Assembly (NCBI GenBank): GCA_964557005.1 | Contig: CAZKYI010000002.1 | Coordinates: 248,001 to 312,000, forward strand | DNA length: 64,000 nt | Direction of reading: 5' to 3' | From: JBECKS01 sp964557005 | Lineage (GTDB): Bacteria; Pseudomonadota; Gammaproteobacteria; Pseudomonadales; JBECKS01 | Shown: in pieces, positions 1 through 7,957 of the stretch | Position numbering within the stretch: position 1 is the first letter of the stretch | Layout of the letters: every line of letters begins with the position of its first letter | The notes under the pieces: generated by a model | Seen by the model: the letters and a program-made list of their open reading frames with translations, nothing else | The model's database searches: none | What the model was told of the DNA's origin: nothing | Translations under genes and position numbers: made by a program

Positions 1-2
1 CT

Positions 3-1268
3 GTCATACCAAAACGAAGCGGTGAGGAGAAGATTTTAAAGGCATATAACATATTTATTAACACCTTCCAAAATTACACCGTAGAGGAGTTAATCATTGT
101 TAGAGATAAAATATTAAACTTAGAAGTTATTTTTGTAGCTGTTAAAGAAACCGATGACGGTGATAGCGTTGATGCTCATGAAATCTTTATGACTCTCAAT
201 GCTACTGGAAAAGATTTGACCTCACTAGATCTTATAAAAGGTAGGGTTTATAAACTTTACCCAAAAAATAAAGCTTTAAAGGAACCAAACGAAACTTGGA
301 CTAAAATAATAGATAATACAAGAGGTGAAAACCCAGATTCAAAGAATCCATCGAAAAAGAGTTTAAAATTTTTAAATAATTTCTTTTCCTACAGATACGA
401 AAAAGTTTCTGATAAAAAGATATATAAACTATTTGTTAACAAGGTTATTAAAAATAAAGAAGACATAAAATTATTTCTATCAAACCTACACAGCGACTCT
501 GAAAACTTCAATAAGATAATAAATCCAAATCCTGGAGATTGGAAAAACGATGAATTCAAAATATTTTTTTCGATAAATGCCATTACCAATGTTTTTGGAA
601 TAGAAGTTTCTAATCCAATGCTCCTGTCACTAATAAAAGCATACAAAGATAAGTTAATATCAAAGGCATATTTTTTGAAAGCTTTAAACTCTATTGAAAG
701 ATACCACTTTATTAATAATGCTATCGTTTCTGGAAGATCTTCTGGTTTAGATAAAAAATACTCAAAATATGCCAGAGATATATTGTTTGCGAAAAACAAA
801 CAAGAAAAGCATAAAGTTATTGATGATTTTATTGGAAGCTTAGTGCCACCAAATATCGACTCATTTAAAGCAGCCTTTGATGATAAATTACACTATTCAA
901 GCAGTCATATATCACAAAAGAAACTGGTGCAGTATGCGCTTCAAAAACTTGAGTACAAATTGAATCCAAATTGTCAACTCCTCAATATTAGCATTGAACA
1001 TATACATCCACAGAAAAGCAAAGACAAATCTGTACCACTTGAATTAATTGGAAATATCGGAAATCTTGTATTATTGGATAGGGATTTAAATTCAGATAGC
1101 AAAGTTGGAAATAAGTCTTACGATGAAAAGCGTAAAGTTATTTTAAAATATTCAACAATATTAACAACAAAAAATGTTTTTAAAGAAAACAAAAAATGGA
1201 ATTCGAATAAAATTTCGTCTAGAAAAAATGCGCTTATTGATGAGCTTTACGAAAACGTATGGAAATAA
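3..1268 (+). CDS. GmrSD-like DUF262/DUF1524 nuclease, 5' end missing
   Basis: The reading frame is open from base 3, so the gene enters from outside the window; the first internal ATG is at 189 but it is not the true start. The segment IFMTLNATGKDLTSLDLIK (about 179-235) fits the end of the DUF262 (GmrS/ParB-like NTPase) domain, which usually reads IFxTLNxxGxxLxxxDLIK. Near the C-terminus IEHIHPQ followed by IGNIGNLVLL matches the His-Me/HNH core of DUF1524 (GmrD). The known family cleaves modified phage DNA using nucleotides. The stop overlaps the start of the downstream methyltransferase gene by 10 bases, so the two are co-translated; that pairing is unusual for Type IV enzymes. The A+T-rich composition suggests acquired DNA. 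Confidence 0.8.
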   Translation, partial: VIPKRSGEEKILKAYNIFINTFQNYTVEELIIVRDKILNLEVIFVAVKETDDGDSVDAHEIFMTLNATGKDLTSLDLIKGRVYKLYPKNKALKEPNETWTKIIDNTRGENPDSKNPSKKSLKFLNNFFSYRYEKVSDKKIYKLFVNKVIKNKEDIKLFLSNLHSDSENFNKIINPNPGDWKNDEFKIFFSINAITNVFGIEVSNPMLLSLIKAYKDKLISKAYFLKALNSIERYHFINNAIVSGRSSGLDKKYSKYARDILFAKNKQEKHKVIDDFIGSLVPPNIDSFKAAFDDKLHYSSSHISQKKLVQYALQKLEYKLNPNCQLLNISIEHIHPQKSKDKSVPLELIGNIGNLVLLDRDLNSDSKVGNKSYDEKRKVILKYSTILTTKNVFKENKKWNSNKISSRKNALIDELYENVWK

Positions 1269-2179
1269 AACCTTTCTTCAAATCGGATGATAGAAACTTT
1301 TGCCTGCTACATGGCAATTCAATGGAACTGCTCCCTCAGTTCGAACATAAATTTGATATGGTCTTTGCCGACCCGCCTTATTTTTTATCAAACGATGGGC
1401 TAACTATTAAAAGCGGAAAAATAGTTAGTGTAAATAAAGGAGAATGGGATAAGTCACACGGCTTTGAATCCGTAAATGCTTTTAACAGAGAATGGTTGTC
1501 TTTAGTCCGCGACAAGATGAAGGATAATGCTACTATCTGGATTAGCGGCACTGCACATAATATTTTTTCGGTTGGTCAACTTTTAACTGAACTTAATTTT
1601 AAAATCCTTAATGTGATTACTTGGGAAAAAAGTAACCCGCCTCCGAATTTTTCATGCCGATATTTTACGCATTCAACCGAACAAATTATCTGGGCTAGAA
1701 AACATGAGAAAACGCCACATTATTTTAATTACGAATTAATGAAGCAATTAAACGGCGATAAACAAATGAAAGATGTTTGGAAACTTCCCGCTATTGCACC
1801 GTGGGAAAAATCTTGTGGTAAACATCCTACACAAAAACCCCTTTCTGTTTTAACTCGCCTTATACTGGCTTCTACTGAAGCCAATGCCTGGATACTCGAT
1901 CCATTCACGGGCAGCAGCACAACAGGTATAGCGGCCAATCTTGCTGGCAGGCGCTTTTTAGGTATTGATCAGGAAAAGAAATTTTTACAAATCAGTAAAA
2001 ACAGAAAACTTGAGATCGAGAATGAAAACAAGGCTGCTGAATATCGTCAGAAAATCAGCGGGTTTAATAACCAGCAGGAACTCAAACTCATTCTGGTAAA
2101 TGAACCGAAAGCCAAATACACGGTGGAGTTGTCCTTTCTTGAAACATCAAAGCCAAAGCATAATAAAAAGCAAGCCTAG
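1259..2179 (+). CDS. DpnA/MboII-like beta-class adenine DNA methyltransferase
   Basis: 306 aa. Motif IV DPPY lies at residues 38-41 and the AdoMet-binding motif DPFTGSS at 214-220, the order of beta-class amino-methyltransferases. The body closely follows the DpnA/MboII type: FADPPYFLSNDG, WISGTAHNI, SCRYFTHSTE, WARK, GKHPTQKP. It should methylate adenine N6 at a short site; the site cannot be read here. The start overlaps the end of the DUF262/DUF1524 gene by 10 bases, so it probably protects host DNA from that nuclease or forms a restriction-modification pair with it. About 40 lysine-rich residues after the catalytic domain are less recognisable. Confidence 0.88.
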   Translation: MEIKPFFKSDDRNFCLLHGNSMELLPQFEHKFDMVFADPPYFLSNDGLTIKSGKIVSVNKGEWDKSHGFESVNAFNREWLSLVRDKMKDNATIWISGTAHNIFSVGQLLTELNFKILNVITWEKSNPPPNFSCRYFTHSTEQIIWARKHEKTPHYFNYELMKQLNGDKQMKDVWKLPAIAPWEKSCGKHPTQKPLSVLTRLILASTEANAWILDPFTGSSTTGIAANLAGRRFLGIDQEKKFLQISKNRKLEIENENKAAEYRQKISGFNNQQELKLILVNEPKAKYTVELSFLETSKPKHNKKQA

Positions 2180-2184
2180 TCTAT

Positions 2185-2682
2185 TCACTTCACCCCATAA
2201 CCATCAGGATGCTGCATAAGCTGATGCCAATCTGATGTAAAAAATACCTGCAAGTCGTAGCCGTTTGGCAAGCGACCTTTTTCTTTAAGCCTTTTGAAAT
2301 CATTCGCTGACAATATAGCAATGGAATCAAAACCCATGTCCATCGCAATTCGCATTTTCACTGATTGCATTTTTATGATTTTATTTTCTTTTTCTGAAAT
2401 TTCCTCCATACCGTCCTTATAAGAAGCCCACACTATTGGCGGCAGACCAAGAGTGCTCATAACGAATTCATCATCTCCTATTAAGGGATTTTTTAAATTC
2501 ACTTTGAAAGGATTATCCAATGGTCGTCCATAAAATTCTGCGGAGCGAAAACAAGATTCAAGAAACAAACCTCTTTCCTTCAAAGCTTGCTTATTGATCC
2601 AAGTTCGCCACCACTCACGCTGATTAATTCTTTTGATAACACGCATTGTCGTTTCATTAGATAATAATTGTTCCTTTCCCAT
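2185..2682 (-). CDS. hypothetical protein, convergent to the methyltransferase gene
   Basis: 165 aa, soluble, no signal peptide or membrane segment. The stop lies only 5 bases from the stop of the convergent methyltransferase gene. I do not recognise the family. Visible features are an aromatic, basic N-terminal region (REWWRTWINKQ) and a charged central stretch with EISEKENKIIK. The A+T-rich composition matches the preceding defence genes, so it may belong to the same acquired block, although the opposite strand speaks against a common operon. Confidence 0.6.
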   Translation of the reverse strand: MGKEQLLSNETTMRVIKRINQREWWRTWINKQALKERGLFLESCFRSAEFYGRPLDNPFKVNLKNPLIGDDEFVMSTLGLPPIVWASYKDGMEEISEKENKIIKMQSVKMRIAMDMGFDSIAILSANDFKRLKEKGRLPNGYDLQVFFTSDWHQLMQHPDGYGVK

Positions 2683-2802
2683 AAATTTTTTCCTTGTGTG
2701 AATACTATCCGAATGGCCAGTATTAATTATACTTAAAATCTTTCATTATGAGAATAATGTTTTGTAAATAAATTTACATTTACTTTTATCGAAAAAACAA
2801 AA

Positions 2803-3159
2803 ATGAACTTAAAAGCATACTCCGAACAATCTCCCACCATAGAAGAACTAAAAACTATTGATGGTTTTATCATTCTAGAATTTGGTACGGATTGGTGTGG
2901 GCATTGTCAGGCCGCTTTACCTGCAATAGAGGCAGTTTTGCCAAAGTACAAAATCCCACACATTAAAGTGTTAGATGGTCAGGGAAAAAAATTAGGGCGT
3001 ATATTCAAGGTAAAACTTTGGCCAACACTGATTCTATTAAAATCAGGAGAAGAAATTTCACGTTTGGTTCGGCCTGTTCATGTACATGAAGTTGAGGAAT
3101 TTTTTACCGAGGCGGTAGCTCGCTTACCTAACGCCAAGATTCAGGACAGGACAGAATGA
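2803..3159 (+). CDS. thioredoxin-like protein with WCGHC active site
   Basis: 118 aa, the length of a single thioredoxin fold. The redox motif is WCGHC at residues 31-35 and a cis-proline motif (WPT) follows at 73-75. Canonical thioredoxins have WCGPC; WCGHC is the form found in protein disulfide isomerases and raises the redox potential. There is no signal peptide, so the protein should be cytoplasmic. It is a single gene followed by a strong terminator at 3251-3292. Thiol-disulfide exchange is a safe call; the natural substrate is not visible. Confidence 0.88.
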   Translation: MNLKAYSEQSPTIEELKTIDGFIILEFGTDWCGHCQAALPAIEAVLPKYKIPHIKVLDGQGKKLGRIFKVKLWPTLILLKSGEEISRLVRPVHVHEVEEFFTEAVARLPNAKIQDRTE

Positions 3160-3250
3160 AACCTTGTTTCCTGCGTAATCCTTGACCCGATTATGATTCT
3201 TCCCTAGAGTCCGCCATATTAACCCCGCTAGTGATCGTATCGCTAGCCCG

Positions 3251-3292
3251 ACGCCTCCTGTGATGTATGTTACAGGAGGCGTTTCTTTTTTT
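3251..3292 (+). terminator. rho-independent terminator
   Basis: Perfect 11-bp stem (ACGCCTCCTGT at 3251-3261 pairing with 3272-3282), 10-nt loop, then a T-rich run. It lies about 90 bases after the thioredoxin-like gene and isolates it from the next gene. Confidence 0.85.
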
Positions 3293-3409
3293 GCACTCCT
3301 GATTTTTAAATACGCAGTATCTAAGCGCCGAAATACTCGGTTTTGATTTTTAACCGATAACGGATTACCTTGGGACAAGTTGTCAATTCGTCTTTTTCGG
3401 GGAGCAGCC

Positions 3410-4255
3410 ATGAACACCATCAAATCCATTGATTTTGTGTCGAAACAACCTGTGTTTGATTTCAACAACATTCCTGTCATGTGGTGTGAACCGAGGCACT
3501 TGCGGGTGTTCTGGAATGCGGTTTCCATCATCACGCCCGAAGCAGAAAAATATATTATGCGTTCGGTGCGCGCCTACCTGAATGATCCCGTGGTGAAGGA
3601 AAACCCCTGGCTGGAGCAATTGATTGATGAGTTTAATGCACAGGAACGCCAGCACACGCTGATTCACACCGAGCTGAACAAGTCGATGGGTATTTATGAA
3701 ATTGAAATGCGTTCACGCTTGCAGGAAACCATGCAGAACCTCACCAAAAATTTGTCGAAGATTGAAAATCTGGCGATTACGGCGGCAATGGAGCATTTGT
3801 TTTTTTCGGTCATCAAACTGACTTTTATTGATACCGGTTTTTACAAAGATGAAAGTGTGGATGCCAAAGTAAAACGGGTATTTTTGTGGCACTGGTGTGA
3901 GGAACTGGAACACCATTCCGTTTCGATAAATTTGTTACAGGCGCTGGATAAATCCTGGCAAACCCGTGTACGCGCAGCCCAAAAAATGCTCACACGTTTT
4001 TTGCCCGTGTGTTGGGAAATCATTGTGGATATTGAGCGTTTTTATTCGCCCAAACATTACCGTATGCACGCAGCGGTGGATATTCCAAAAATCACGCGTT
4101 ACTTTACGCGTGGTTTAGGTGTAACCGGAAAATATTTTAATACCGATTATGACGTTATTGAGGCGGGTGAATGGTCATGGCCTTACATTGAACAGTGGCG
4201 CAAGGAATTGGGTTTTGCAGCGCCTGTGCAGATTATTGAGAGCGGTGCTATTTGA
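3410..4255 (+). CDS. PF10118-type predicted metal-dependent hydrolase
   Basis: 281 aa from ATG 3410, preferred over an upstream TTG at 3380 because GGGGAG lies 6-10 bases before it. The sequence resembles the DUF/PF10118 'metal-dependent hydrolase' family: an all-helical protein with conserved acidic and histidine pairs such as E-x-x-H (FNAQERQHTLIHTE, near residue 85) and HWCEELEHH (near residue 170), reminiscent of ferritin-like diiron oxygenases. The biochemical function of the family is not established. The gene converges on the TetR gene (8-base gap) and lies beside the CYP51 operon, but no copy of the shared operator is visible upstream. Confidence 0.7.
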   Translation: MNTIKSIDFVSKQPVFDFNNIPVMWCEPRHLRVFWNAVSIITPEAEKYIMRSVRAYLNDPVVKENPWLEQLIDEFNAQERQHTLIHTELNKSMGIYEIEMRSRLQETMQNLTKNLSKIENLAITAAMEHLFFSVIKLTFIDTGFYKDESVDAKVKRVFLWHWCEELEHHSVSINLLQALDKSWQTRVRAAQKMLTRFLPVCWEIIVDIERFYSPKHYRMHAAVDIPKITRYFTRGLGVTGKYFNTDYDVIEAGEWSWPYIEQWRKELGFAAPVQIIESGAI

Positions 4256-4262
4256 TACAAAC

Positions 4263-4817
4263 CTAGCGCAATCCCAACGCAGGAAGTAAGCGCCTTTCTA
4301 AAAACAAACGCTGTTCCTGCACCGTGCGTTTTCTGGCTGATTTCATGGTGAGCAGGGAAAGCAGCAAACGCACGCACACTTCAATCAATTCGTTGAGCTC
4401 GGCTTCGTCCTTGTATTTGCCCATTAAAGCCACTTTGAAAATGCCCTGGCACAGGGCGTTCCCTTCCTTCGATACCAGTGCAAATTCGTTCACCAACTGA
4501 ACCACTTCAGGGTCGGCCAGCAGCGCCAAGTGTGCCTCTTGTGGAATGCGTTTGAGGGCATAGAGCATGGCTTCGACAATGCGTGTACTTGCTTTGTCGA
4601 ATTTCTCGGCATGTTTGATTAAATCCTCGGCAATACCCAGCGAAGAGTGCAGCAGAGCCGATTGAATCAGCTCGTCCTTATCCTTGAAATAGCTATATAC
4701 CGTAGGGCGGCTCACTTTGGCCTGTTTGGCAATATCGTTCAGGGTCACTTTTTGAAAGCCTTTAATGGCAAGGGCTTCAAGGGCGCTTTGGATGATTTTG
4801 CTTTCGGTGCTTTCCAT
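4263..4817 (-). CDS. TetR-family repressor of the sterol-type operons
   Basis: 184 aa. The N-terminus is a textbook TetR helix-turn-helix: IIQSALEALAIKGFQKVT, then LNDIAKQAKVSRPTVYSYF and KDKDELI. The C-terminal ligand-binding part is divergent. It is transcribed divergently from the CYP51 operon. The 118-base intergenic space holds a 31-bp palindrome at 4876-4906 overlapping a good minus-strand promoter (TTGACA, 17 bp, ATAATA), so autoregulation is expected. A second copy of the palindrome at 18203-18233 suggests that it also controls the operon at 13.8-18.2 kb. By analogy with the family the effector is a small lipophilic ligand, possibly a sterol or steroid; this is inference. Confidence 0.9.
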   Translation of the reverse strand: MESTESKIIQSALEALAIKGFQKVTLNDIAKQAKVSRPTVYSYFKDKDELIQSALLHSSLGIAEDLIKHAEKFDKASTRIVEAMLYALKRIPQEAHLALLADPEVVQLVNEFALVSKEGNALCQGIFKVALMGKYKDEAELNELIEVCVRLLLSLLTMKSARKRTVQEQRLFLERRLLPALGLR

Positions 4818-4875
4818 AAGGCGGGATTTTATACAGGCTTTCTTGCAATGTTTGTGGTCTTGGGTTTATTATCGA

Positions 4876-4906
4876 GACTTTACACTTATTGTCAATGTGT
4901 AAAGTC
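4876..4906. promoter_or_regulatory. TetR operator (31-bp palindrome), copy 1
   Basis: Perfect 10-bp inverted repeat GACTTTACAC (4876-4885) and GTGTAAAGTC (4897-4906) around 11 bases. On the minus strand a promoter for the tetR gene (TTGACA about 4890-4895, ATAATA about 4867-4872, 17-bp spacer) overlaps it. It lies 30 bases before the CYP51 start, so a bound repressor would block both directions. Confidence 0.82.
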
Positions 4907-4935
4907 AGGAAAGGAAGGTTCCCAAGGTTATCGTT

Positions 4936-6294
4936 ATGAATACTGGTACTACTCAAACCCTGCTTGACCCACCCAAATTCAAAGGTGGTTTGCCTTTACT
5001 TGGGCAAATTGTTTCCTTTGCCAAAAATCCTTATGAATTTATGAAAAAGGTGTCGGATGAGGTGGGGGAGATTGCGCAATTCAAAATGTTTAATCAGCGC
5101 ATTGTCTTGCTCACGGGCGACGAGGCGAGCGCACTGTTTTACAAATCGTCTGATGAACAGCTCGATCAATCCGCTGCCTATCAGTTAATGACCCCGATTT
5201 TTGGTAAAGGTATTTTGTTTGATGCCACCAATGATATTAAAAACCAGCAACTGAAAATGCTGTTGCCTTCCTTGCGCATGGAAGCCATGAAGATGCACGC
5301 CGAAAAAATCATCATCGAAGTGGAAGAAATGATGAACACATGGGGCGATGCAGGTGAAATGGATTTGGTGGCTGAAATGAAACAGCTCACCATCAATACC
5401 GCAAGCCATTGTTTGTTGGGAAAAGAATTTCGTTATGAACTCACCGAAGAGTTTGCGCAGATTTATCACGATCTGGAACGTGGCGTGAATGCGTTAGCGT
5501 ATAACTTCCCCAATTTGCCGATTCCTGCATTCAGGGCGCGTGACAAGGCCAGAAAGCGTTTACACAAACTGGTGCAGGAAATCGTTACCAAGCGTCAGAG
5601 CCAAACAGAAAAACCTGATGATATGTTTCAGAGATTAATTGAATCGAAATATGAAGACGGCACGCCGCTCAATACCGATGAAATTACCGGCATGCTCATC
5701 GGTGTTATTTTTGCAGGGCACCACACCAGTTCTGGCACAGCTGCGTGGGTGTTATTGGAATTGTTAAAACATCCGCAACATCTCGCACACATCAAACAGG
5801 AATTGCACGATGTGCTCGGCGAAACAGGTAAACCAACCTTTCAAAGTGTGCGTGAAGTGCCAAAACTTGAAGCCGTGCTCAAGGAAGTGTTGCGTTTGCA
5901 TCCGCCTTTAATCGTTTTAATGCGTCAGGTTGCGGAAGAATTACAGTTTAAAAATTATCGTATTCAGGTGGGGGATATGGTGTGGGCGTGCCCGCCAGTG
6001 ACACATCGTATGGCACATTTGTTTGAAAATCCTCTGCAATTTGATCCTGAGCGTTTTTCAAAAGAAAGAGCCGAAGATAAAAATTTAATGGCGTATCAAC
6101 CCTTTGGCGGTGGCAAGCATAAATGTACTGGTAACGCCTTTGCTCTGTTTCAGATTAAAGCGATTTTTTCCGAGCTGCTTAGAAAATATGATTTTGAGTT
6201 TGTTGATGCACCAGAAGCTTATGTTGATGATTATGGTGAAATGATTGTGCAACCAAAGTCACCTTGCAGGATTCGTTATAAAAAACGTGCATAA
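4936..6294 (+). CDS. cyp51: CYP51 sterol 14alpha-demethylase (cytochrome P450)
   Basis: 452 aa. The CYP51 hallmarks are all visible: the substrate-recognition motif YQLMTPIFG at 82-90, I-helix AGHHTSSGTA at 260-269, K-helix EVLR at 317-320, heme-binding FGGGKHKCTG with Cys397, and a C-terminal PCRIRYKKR motif. The long agreement around TPIFG, GHHTSSGT and LRLHPPLI is of the kind seen with mycobacterial CYP51. The known reaction is three-step oxidation removing the 14alpha-methyl group of lanosterol-type or obtusifoliol-type sterols, using a ferredoxin as electron donor; an adrenodoxin-type ferredoxin gene is at 62824. First gene of a TetR-controlled operon with two sterol-isomerase-like genes. 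No fused ferredoxin domain, unlike Methylococcus CYP51. Confidence 0.92.
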   Translation: MNTGTTQTLLDPPKFKGGLPLLGQIVSFAKNPYEFMKKVSDEVGEIAQFKMFNQRIVLLTGDEASALFYKSSDEQLDQSAAYQLMTPIFGKGILFDATNDIKNQQLKMLLPSLRMEAMKMHAEKIIIEVEEMMNTWGDAGEMDLVAEMKQLTINTASHCLLGKEFRYELTEEFAQIYHDLERGVNALAYNFPNLPIPAFRARDKARKRLHKLVQEIVTKRQSQTEKPDDMFQRLIESKYEDGTPLNTDEITGMLIGVIFAGHHTSSGTAAWVLLELLKHPQHLAHIKQELHDVLGETGKPTFQSVREVPKLEAVLKEVLRLHPPLIVLMRQVAEELQFKNYRIQVGDMVWACPPVTHRMAHLFENPLQFDPERFSKERAEDKNLMAYQPFGGGKHKCTGNAFALFQIKAIFSELLRKYDFEFVDAPEAYVDDYGEMIVQPKSPCRIRYKKRA

Positions 6295-6329
6295 ACAATA
6301 AAAATAAAATAATAGAAATATCAGGTTAA

Positions 6330-7121
6330 ATGATGGACTTATCACAGTGGTTATCTCAAAACGAAGACAAGGCATGGGCAGAAAAATTTTTCATGCTCTA
6401 TACACCCATCTGGATGGCATTAATGGCCATGATGATGTTCACAGGCTGGGTATATACCTTTTCTGATGCACAACTGCTGATTCATGCAGCCATCGTGTTT
6501 TTCCCTTTAATCGCAGTGCCTTTTTTTCTGAGAAAAAATAGTGGTATTCCCTGGCACCAGAGTTACTGGTTTAAAGCCAATCTGTATATTTTCGTATTCA
6601 GTTTTTTTGGAAATTATTTTGGTTCGGAATATTTTTTCGATGTATTGGGCATGGTGTATCGTTTTCCCAATGCAAGCACCAATCTCGACGCTGCATTGCT
6701 CGGCAGTGGTGAGCAGCAAGTGCCTGTGATTATGTATGCTTACACACAGGCGTATTTTATCACTTACCACACCAGTGCGATTATCGTATTGCGCAGAATG
6801 ATGAATTCAAAAGTGCCGATGAAGGCGCTGTTATTTTTACCGCTGGTGTTTATCGTAGGTTATCTGTGGGCGTGGATGGAAACCAAAGCGATGGCGAATC
6901 CGCTGATTCAAGCCTCTTTTTATTATGAAAAAATGGACATCATGCTGGCCTACGGTTCAGTGATTTATGCAACCTATTTTATTGCCAGCTTCCCCATTTT
7001 TTATTTTCTTGATGAAAAGGTGAAATGGGACACCCTGAAAGTGATTGCAGGTGGTTTAAGTGCGAGTATGCTGACTTTTTATTTGCTGGATGTCTCTGCA
7101 CATCTGGTAGGCAGTCTTTAA
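6330..7121 (+). CDS. cycloeucalenol cycloisomerase-like membrane protein
   Basis: 263 aa with about six hydrophobic segments. The conserved core YWFKANL (79-85), FSFFGNYF (90-97), YFFDVLG (101-107) and the YHTSAIIVLRR stretch (146-156) match plant cycloeucalenol cycloisomerase (CPI1), in which the order is YWVKANL, FSYVGNYF, YFFTVLG, FYHVASNITLRR. The plant enzyme opens the 9beta,19-cyclopropane ring of 4alpha-methylated phytosterol intermediates. Two ATG codons (6330, 6333) compete for the start. It follows cyp51 by 36 bases and precedes an EBP-like gene by 23 bases. Whether the bacterial protein opens a cyclopropane ring or isomerises another sterol is unknown. Confidence 0.82.
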   Translation: MMDLSQWLSQNEDKAWAEKFFMLYTPIWMALMAMMMFTGWVYTFSDAQLLIHAAIVFFPLIAVPFFLRKNSGIPWHQSYWFKANLYIFVFSFFGNYFGSEYFFDVLGMVYRFPNASTNLDAALLGSGEQQVPVIMYAYTQAYFITYHTSAIIVLRRMMNSKVPMKALLFLPLVFIVGYLWAWMETKAMANPLIQASFYYEKMDIMLAYGSVIYATYFIASFPIFYFLDEKVKWDTLKVIAGGLSASMLTFYLLDVSAHLVGSL

Positions 7122-7144
7122 AAGAATAACAAGGGGAGACCAAC

Positions 7145-7909
7145 ATGCTTGAGTGGATTTACAAAAAAGTACCACTGGTGAACAGCGAAGCTTCCTTGTT
7201 GATTGCGATGTTTGCGATGGTGCTTGCCAGCGTGGGTACCTTTGGTGGCATTGGCGTGCATTTTCTGGGGCTGGATATAACCACGCAGGCTTATATCAGT
7301 TTCTGGACTTTTGATTTTTGTTTGTTTGCGATGTTTATGGTGCCCTGGTTAAAACTGCCAGCGCTTGCCACCTACACCAACCATGAACGCTTCACTTACA
7401 TGATTGAAATCTGGATTTGGTTATATGTACTGGTTGCTTATATTTATGAAGTGCCCTGGGTGTTGTTCTATCACGAAATTGCCTATGCCGAAGACAAGTT
7501 ATGGGCGTTTCAATGGTGGGCCTATATTCACGGCGGTGACATTCGTTATCTGTATGTAGAAAAACATGTGTTGTGGGCAGAAGCCTGGGCTTGTTTGAAT
7601 GCGATGATTGCCAGTGTCGGTTTGTATTTATGGCACAAATCAGGGCGCAACAGCATTGCAGCGGTTTATATTTTCATGTTTTGCGCAGGCATGCACATTG
7701 CGCCAACGGTTCAATACTATTCTCTCGAAATTATGCACCACTTCCCCAGTGTAGATGTGGGTAATCCGAACAATTTTATTGCCAAATTTATTCTTTCCAA
7801 TATGTCGTGGCTGGTGATGCCGTTCTTTGTATTTTTCTGGGGAACACAGCGATTGCCACGATTGTATGCAAAACAATTTGAGCAAGGTGCTTTAAAAAAA
7901 TATCAGTAA
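7145..7909 (+). CDS. EBP-like (EXPERA) sterol Delta8-Delta7 isomerase homologue
   Basis: 254 aa, about five membrane segments. Recognised by motif order: YEVPW (101-105) where mammalian EBP has IEGW, GDIRYL (131-136) for GDSRYI, a Glu at 146 in the WAEAWAC segment for VCMETITAC, and SNMSWLVMP (218-226) for MNALWLVLP. Residues equivalent to EBP Glu80, Glu122, Asn193 and Trp196 are present; the position of His76 is Ala98, so the catalytic set is incomplete or shifted. EBP moves the sterol B-ring double bond from Delta8 to Delta7. SD AGGGGAG lies 8 bases upstream. The operon context with CYP51 and a CPI1-like gene supports the call. Confidence 0.75.
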   Translation: MLEWIYKKVPLVNSEASLLIAMFAMVLASVGTFGGIGVHFLGLDITTQAYISFWTFDFCLFAMFMVPWLKLPALATYTNHERFTYMIEIWIWLYVLVAYIYEVPWVLFYHEIAYAEDKLWAFQWWAYIHGGDIRYLYVEKHVLWAEAWACLNAMIASVGLYLWHKSGRNSIAAVYIFMFCAGMHIAPTVQYYSLEIMHHFPSVDVGNPNNFIAKFILSNMSWLVMPFFVFFWGTQRLPRLYAKQFEQGALKKYQ

Positions 7910-7957
7910 CGCAAACAACATCAACGAAAAACTTTAACAAAAAGTTAAGGAGGAAAT

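Noticed and set aside
3124..3667. two minus-strand frames opposite the terminator and PF10118 gene start
   Set aside because: Overlap a perfect terminator and a gene with good SD; no family features.
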